64,000 nucleotides of DNA, from contig NZ_QJTD01000001.1 of NCBI RefSeq assembly GCF_003217215.1, forward strand, positions 1,054,001 to 1,118,000, written 5' to 3'. This document shows, in pieces, positions 60,878 through 64,000 of this stretch. The position numbers and the translations under genes are program-made. Below the pieces are notes generated by a model, which was not told where the DNA came from, searched no databases, and worked only from the letters and a program-made list of their open reading frames with translations. Within the stretch, counting starts at the first letter, position 1, and every line of letters starts with the position of its first letter. The DNA comes from Winogradskyella epiphytica. Lineage in GTDB: Bacteria; Bacteroidota; Bacteroidia; Flavobacteriales; Flavobacteriaceae.

Positions 60878-61219
60878 ATGAAACTTGCATCACTTGCTGA
60901 AGACCTGGTTTACAATGAATCAAAACCAGCTATAAACGTTCTTTTAGAAACAGAAAATTCTAAAGAAATTAGAATTGCCTTCAAAAAAGGTCAAATAATG
61001 AAAGAGCATAAAACACCTTATCCTATCGTAGTTGAGGTGTTTAAAGGAGAAATAGTTTTTGGGGTTAATGGCATCAAGCACCAACTTAAAACTGGAGGAC
61101 TGATTGCTTTGGAAGGAGATATCCCACATGATTTATTAGCTAATGAAAACAGTATTGTTCGTTTGTCACTATCTAAAAAGGATAAGGTTGAGCGTGTAAG
61201 AAGTGTTGAAACCTCTTAA
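60878..61219 (+). CDS. Cupin-domain protein
   Basis: The protein of 113 residues is a single cupin barrel: QIMKEHKTPYPIVVEVFKGEIVFGVNGIKHQL (motif 1, with the His of KEHKT) and GGLIALEGDIPHDLLANENSIVRLSL (motif 2, with His in IPHDL). Metal binding by the two His residues is likely. Such cupins sit beside group III truncated hemoglobins in several Bacteroidota, from memory. The function is unknown; sensing or redox chemistry of a small molecule is possible. Confidence 0.8.
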   Translation: MKLASLAEDLVYNESKPAINVLLETENSKEIRIAFKKGQIMKEHKTPYPIVVEVFKGEIVFGVNGIKHQLKTGGLIALEGDIPHDLLANENSIVRLSLSKKDKVERVRSVETS

Positions 61220-61255
61220 TAGTACGACTGTTTAAGCGATTTTACAGCGATAAAT

Positions 61256-61289
61256 AAAAGAGCGCAAATTCAATGAAATTGCGCTTTTC
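61256..61289 (+). terminator. Terminator of the hemoglobin-cupin operon
   Basis: AGCGCAA (61261-61267) and TTGCGCT (61279-61285) form the core of a stem flanked by A and T runs, 41 bases past the cupin stop. Confidence 0.75.
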
Positions 61290-61324
61290 TACCTCTAACT
61301 AAATGTTGAAGAAACTAACTAAAA

Positions 61325-61438
61325 TTAACTTAAGTAATTAACAGCAATATTGGCTGATATTACGATTATTGAACTTATGATTATTAAAATCATAAACGTT
61401 TTATCTGTTTTTGAGGTATTCTCTTTCATTACTTCCAT
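61325..61438 (-). CDS. Possible 37-residue single-span membrane protein
   Basis: An open frame from ATG 61438 to TAA 61327-61325 encodes 37 residues: a short charged head (MEVMKENTSKTDK) and one hydrophobic span with a polar end (TFMILIIISSIIVISANIAV, then NYLS). It fits a small membrane protein of the kind missed by annotation. The upstream palindrome (61551-61570) could control it. The length alone makes chance possible. Confidence 0.3.
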   Translation of the reverse strand: MEVMKENTSKTDKTFMILIIISSIIVISANIAVNYLS

Positions 61439-61453
61439 AAAATAATTTTTTTA

Positions 61454-61486
61454 AAAGCTCCAATTTGAATTTCATTTTGGAGCTTT
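61454..61486. terminator. Hairpin of uncertain direction
   Basis: AAAGCTCCAA (61454-61463) and TTGGAGCTTT (61477-61486) form a 10-bp stem with a 13-base loop. T tracts are short on both sides, so direction and function are unclear. Confidence 0.4.
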
Positions 61487-61550
61487 ATAGTTTTTAACTT
61501 GGAGTTGATTAATAGCTGATGTAAAGTTGCGAATTATCAAGGGGCATTTC

Positions 61551-61570
61551 AATACGTAGTACTACGTATT
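61551..61570. promoter_or_regulatory. Perfect 20-bp palindrome, candidate response-regulator site 1
   Basis: AATACGTAGTACTACGTATT reads the same on both strands. It shares TACGTAG-N2-CTACGTA with a second site 156 bases away. NarL/LuxR-type regulators bind palindromes of this size, and the nearest regulator is the NarL-type protein encoded at 61727-62350. Confidence 0.45.
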
Positions 61571-61593
61571 TTTGAGAGCTTAGGATATAAAAA

Positions 61594-61620
61594 AAGCCTT
61601 AGACGAAAAGTCTAAGGCTT
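61594..61620 (-). terminator. Terminator of the response-regulator gene
   Basis: A perfect 11-bp stem (AAGCCTTAGAC with its complement) and a 5-base loop, with a T run on the minus strand, lies about 107 bases past the response-regulator stop. Confidence 0.85.
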
Positions 61621-61706
61621 AGTAATCCCCTAAGAACTAACTAATAGCTCGTTATTAACCCTTAATTAATAACAGTGTAAAGGTCAGAAAAATATTAATA
61701 TGTTGC

Positions 61707-61726
61707 TATACGTAGAACTACGTATA
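61707..61726. promoter_or_regulatory. 20-bp palindrome, candidate response-regulator site 2
   Basis: TATACGTAGAACTACGTATA is palindromic except for the central AA. It directly touches the stop codon of the NarL-type gene and matches site 1 at 61551-61570. Confidence 0.45.
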
Positions 61727-62350
61727 TTAAAGAAATTCTAAACTTTCTTTGGCAAATAGGTATAAACTGGTTGGTTTTGAGTCTATTGAGAGTTTAGCTC
61801 TAATATTACTTTTGTGCTTTTCTACAGTTCGTACTGAAATAAATAACTCGTCCGCGATTTCTGTAGCCGTTTTATTTTCTCCTATAAGTTTTAGAATCTT
61901 CGTTTCGGAAGCAGTTAAAGTTGTCAATTTCTCAGGTGTTTTGTTCACCTTAATAAACGATACAAGCTCAGGGCTAAAATAACTCTTGCCGTTATTTAAT
62001 GCTGAAATACAATTTTCAATTTCTACTAAAGCAAATTCTTTTAATACATACCCATAGACACCCAATGACTTGGCTTCATTATAAATCTTTTCATCCTTTT
62101 CAAAAGTGATCAACACAATTTTCGTAGGTATACCTTCTTCCTTACATTTTGCCGCAATTTCAAGACCTGAAAAAAAAGGCATTTTAATATCTAGAATAGC
62201 AATGGCTGGTGTGTGTGCTTTAATTAAAGTTAAAGCTTCTTTACCGTTTTTTGCACTAGCTATAACGTTGAATTTTTTCTCTGTTAAAAAGTCATGTAAG
62301 CCTTTAAGTACAAGAGGGTGATCGTCTGCAATAATAATGGTGGGATTCAT
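61727..62350 (-). CDS. NarL/FixJ-family response regulator
   Basis: The protein of 207 residues has a receiver domain (residues 3-120) with D9-D10, phospho-acceptor D54 (ILDIKMP) and Lys in YVLKEFA, and a C-terminal LuxR-type helix-turn-helix (about 140-200: LTASETKILKLIGENKTATEIADELFISVRTVEKHKSNIRAKL). It should bind palindromic DNA as a dimer when phosphorylated. No histidine kinase is adjacent in the window; a partner may lie beyond the right edge. It is in line with the retropepsin and CHAT genes, 64 bases after the retropepsin stop. Confidence 0.93.
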   Translation of the reverse strand: MNPTIIIADDHPLVLKGLHDFLTEKKFNVIASAKNGKEALTLIKAHTPAIAILDIKMPFFSGLEIAAKCKEEGIPTKIVLITFEKDEKIYNEAKSLGVYGYVLKEFALVEIENCISALNNGKSYFSPELVSFIKVNKTPEKLTTLTASETKILKLIGENKTATEIADELFISVRTVEKHKSNIRAKLSIDSKPTSLYLFAKESLEFL

Positions 62351-62414
62351 ATAGACTATTTCGTAGCTAATTAAGGTAAAGGGGTAAGAAGAATCTTAAA
62401 CATTAAGTATGTTA

Positions 62415-62855
62415 TTATAATTTTAAATATAAATATTTTTTCTCATAATCTATGATGGCTTTTCCTTTCCTTAATAGGTCGGCACCAAGAATGCCATCTA
62501 CAGGTTCGGCGTTGTGATTGATAAGTCCATTATTAACATGTGATAAATTAAATAAAATTAAGGGCACACGTTGTTTTTTCCATTTCCCAATTTTTACATG
62601 GTTAGACTTCGAAATTTGAGTCAACATATCTGAAGCTCCAGCGCCTACCGCTTTAATTTCTGAGTCTTTAACTTTGAGATTAAAGTGCTCAATAGCCTCA
62701 AATCCTACACAGCTATTCGATGCGCCTGTATCTAAAATAAATCGACCTTTTACGCCGTTAATGCTTGCTTTGATTTCAAAGTGATTGGTTTTTGTGAATT
62801 TGAGTTTCACTTTAGAATAGCCTTTATGGGTAAGGAAGTCTTTTAGGGTTTCCAT
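62415..62855 (-). CDS. Retropepsin-like aspartic protease
   Basis: From ATG 62855 the product has 146 residues; a longer frame from 62987 lies inside the CHAT gene and is rejected. The catalytic loop ILDTGASNSC (Asp codon at 62730-62732) and the later GILGADLLRKGKAIIDYEKKYLYL with the ILG flap partner are the hallmarks of single-domain retroviral-type aspartic proteases, which must dimerise to work. It has no signal peptide or membrane span, so it is cytoplasmic. It overlaps the end of the CHAT gene by 13 bases, so the two are translationally coupled. The substrate is unknown. Confidence 0.88.
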   Translation of the reverse strand: METLKDFLTHKGYSKVKLKFTKTNHFEIKASINGVKGRFILDTGASNSCVGFEAIEHFNLKVKDSEIKAVGAGASDMLTQISKSNHVKIGKWKKQRVPLILFNLSHVNNGLINHNAEPVDGILGADLLRKGKAIIDYEKKYLYLKL

Positions 62856-64000
62856 GTTTTTCTTTTTGTAATTAGTATCCAAATTAATAAGCCAACAATC
62901 AAGCCAATAATACAATAAATTAAAATAGGGATTGAAGGTGAAGATTTGGCAGGTGTTAGGTCGCCAAAATAAACAAATGCACTCCAATAATAGGGCGATT
63001 TTTTAATATTAGAAATATCAGGATGTTTTAAATAGGCTAACTTAGAATTTTGATTGGCGACAAATGCCGACTCGGTTTTTCGAAGTTCTCTATAGAAACT
63101 TGACATAAGTTGTGATGTGGACAAATCATTGATTTTCCATAATGACACTACCATATTAGGTACACCGGCGTATTTAAAACCACGAGCCAAACTCATAGAG
63201 CCTTCTCCTTTTTGAAGCATACCAACGCCAGTTTCACAGGCGCTTAAAACGACTAAATCATTTTTTAAATCGAGTTGATATAAGTCTTGCAGATATAATT
63301 TTGAATCTATAAAATCGATATTCGCCGCTATCTTAAAGTCACCACTATTGGCATGAGTAGATAGGTGCAAAATACTATAGTCTTTGGCGCGCTCTAAAAC
63401 ACCTTGTTTGGTCGCGGCCTCATACATCAAAAACTCGGTCTGGATCTCATCGTCTATACGATCCGCTTCATCTAAGGAGTACTTCAGTTTTAAATTGGTA
63501 TTGTCAAATACCGGAAATACACCTAAAGCTGAATCCTTAAAACGATAAGGCTTTGATTGTGTATAAAACAAAGCGCTAGTATGGTAAACAATACGATGTG
63601 ATTGAACCATAAATGGCATTTCAGAATAGTTTGAAGTGGAGGTCGATTGTGTTAATAAACTTTCGAATGGAATAAAGTTGAGCAGCCCATCAGCAACAAT
63701 AATGGTATTTTTATAGGGCGAAATAGATTGGAGCTTTAATGCTTCATATAAGTGAAACGCATCCTCCGTAAACGCCGTGATATTATTATTTATAGTTGAT
63801 GCTTTTTCGAAATAATTGATGAATTTCGAAATCTTCGTTTGCATTGAATTCGATAATTCAATATGTTGAAAATCGATATGTAGTGGTGAAAACACAAATT
63901 GATATAAACCATTTTTACCACTAAAATATTCCACTAAACAAGCCTGGTCTTTTTCTAATTTAGCTCTTAAACGCTCAGTATTTAGAGTGTTCAGATTGGC
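62843..64000 (-). CDS. CHAT-domain protein with C-terminal membrane anchor, truncated at the window edge
   Basis: The frame is open to the right edge; its 5' end, probably with TPR repeats, lies outside. About 386 residues are visible. A CHAT (caspase-like HetF/TPR) domain is complete with the catalytic His in ILHLSTHANSGD (codon 63353-63355) and Cys in VVLSACETGVG (codon 63236-63238). A GEGSMSLARGFKYAGVPNMVVSLW segment follows, and a C-terminal span (about 20 residues, PILIYCIIGLIVGLLIWILI) ends in a basic tail. The GTG at 63934 is an internal codon, not a start. CHAT proteases cleave partner proteins in several signalling and immunity systems. The partner here is unknown, but a retropepsin and a response regulator follow. 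Confidence 0.88.
   Translation of the reverse strand, partial: ANLNTLNTERLRAKLEKDQACLVEYFSGKNGLYQFVFSPLHIDFQHIELSNSMQTKISKFINYFEKASTINNNITAFTEDAFHLYEALKLQSISPYKNTIIVADGLLNFIPFESLLTQSTSTSNYSEMPFMVQSHRIVYHTSALFYTQSKPYRFKDSALGVFPVFDNTNLKLKYSLDEADRIDDEIQTEFLMYEAATKQGVLERAKDYSILHLSTHANSGDFKIAANIDFIDSKLYLQDLYQLDLKNDLVVLSACETGVGMLQKGEGSMSLARGFKYAGVPNMVVSLWKINDLSTSQLMSSFYRELRKTESAFVANQNSKLAYLKHPDISNIKKSPYYWSAFVYFGDLTPAKSSPSIPILIYCIIGLIVGLLIWILITKRKTWKP

Larger units (their letters stand above)
61220..61726. other. Region of hairpins, palindromes and a possible 37-residue gene
   Basis: It holds the terminator of the hemoglobin-cupin operon (61256-61289), a possible small minus-strand gene (61325-61438), a hairpin with 10-bp arms (61454-61486), a 20-bp perfect palindrome (61551-61570), the terminator of the response-regulator gene (61594-61620) and a second palindrome (61707-61726). 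No larger frame is convincing. Confidence 0.6.

Noticed and set aside
62856-62987. 44-residue N-terminal extension of the retropepsin-like protein
   Set aside because: It lies entirely inside the CHAT gene and has no family similarity; the ATG at 62855 overlaps the CHAT stop in the way coupled genes do.
63932-63934. GTG as start codon of the CHAT gene
   Set aside because: The frame continues without a stop to the window edge, and the upstream residues look like normal CHAT-protein sequence, so GTG is internal.
1-64000. CRISPR arrays, tRNA and rRNA genes, insertion sequences, prophage
   Set aside because: I saw no regularly spaced repeats, cloverleaf-like sequences, transposase or phage genes in the window; a tRNAscan or ISfinder run would be the decisive check.

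Overview
The window is chromosomal DNA from a member of the Flavobacteriaceae (Bacteroidota), probably marine. The signs are low G+C, promoters with TAnnTTTG boxes and hardly any Shine-Dalgarno sites, many lipoproteins with a short signal and Cys, a SusC/SusD pair, TonB-dependent receptors with an N-terminal carboxypeptidase-like domain, a clade II (Sec-type) nosZ cluster, and a ribonucleotide reductase whose ATP-cone sits on NrdB. I see no rRNA, tRNA, CRISPR array, insertion sequence or prophage.

Layout. 1-5.7 kb: 3' end of a C-terminal processing protease, a small oxidoreductase/membrane-protein/MarC group, a DUF3109 protein and a LytTR regulator with its TPR sensor kinase. 5.7-9.6 kb: a gene-poor stretch with a possible small RNA, then nrdB-nrdA (class Id-like). 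9.9-12.4 kb: a putative degenerate PD-(D/E)XK protein, a DUF6503-like protein and an OmpA lipoprotein. 12.6-21.4 kb: a phosphate-uptake region with a PiT transporter, an OprO/OprP-type porin, and a TonB receptor plus beta-helix lipoprotein preceded by an 11-bp-phased array that looks like a Pho box. 21.6-30.4 kb: housekeeping genes (dgt, dxs, tadA, csp, a ClC protein, aspS). 30.6-35 kb: a SusC/SusD pair without linked glycan enzymes. 35-41.8 kb: a TetR-TolC-adaptor-RND efflux operon with a clear TetR operator over its promoter. 42-43.8 kb: polyprenyl synthetase, a small unknown protein and an Rrf2 regulator with three cysteines. 43.9-54.9 kb: a complete nitrous-oxide reductase region on the minus strand, reading cytochrome c, fasciclin protein, nosZ, membrane protein, nosL, nosD, nosF, nosY, two small unknown proteins, a Met/His-rich lipoprotein and an OprC/NosA-like copper receptor. 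55.6-60.3 kb: an outer-membrane protein and the 2-oxoglutarate dehydrogenase genes. 60.5-61.2 kb: truncated hemoglobin and cupin behind a palindromic operator. 61.7-64 kb: a NarL-type response regulator, a retropepsin-like protein and a CHAT-domain protein cut by the window edge.

How the parts fit. The nos region holds electron delivery (cytochrome c), the catalytic enzyme, Cu-site assembly (NosDFY, NosL) and probable copper import. The Rrf2 protein beside it and the truncated hemoglobin point to nitrogen-oxide sensing, but that link is inferred. Phosphate uptake across both membranes is covered by the porin and PiT, possibly with the TonB receptor. The least explained unit is the CHAT/retropepsin/response-regulator group at the right edge, with two copies of a TACGTAG-N2-CTACGTA palindrome beside it.
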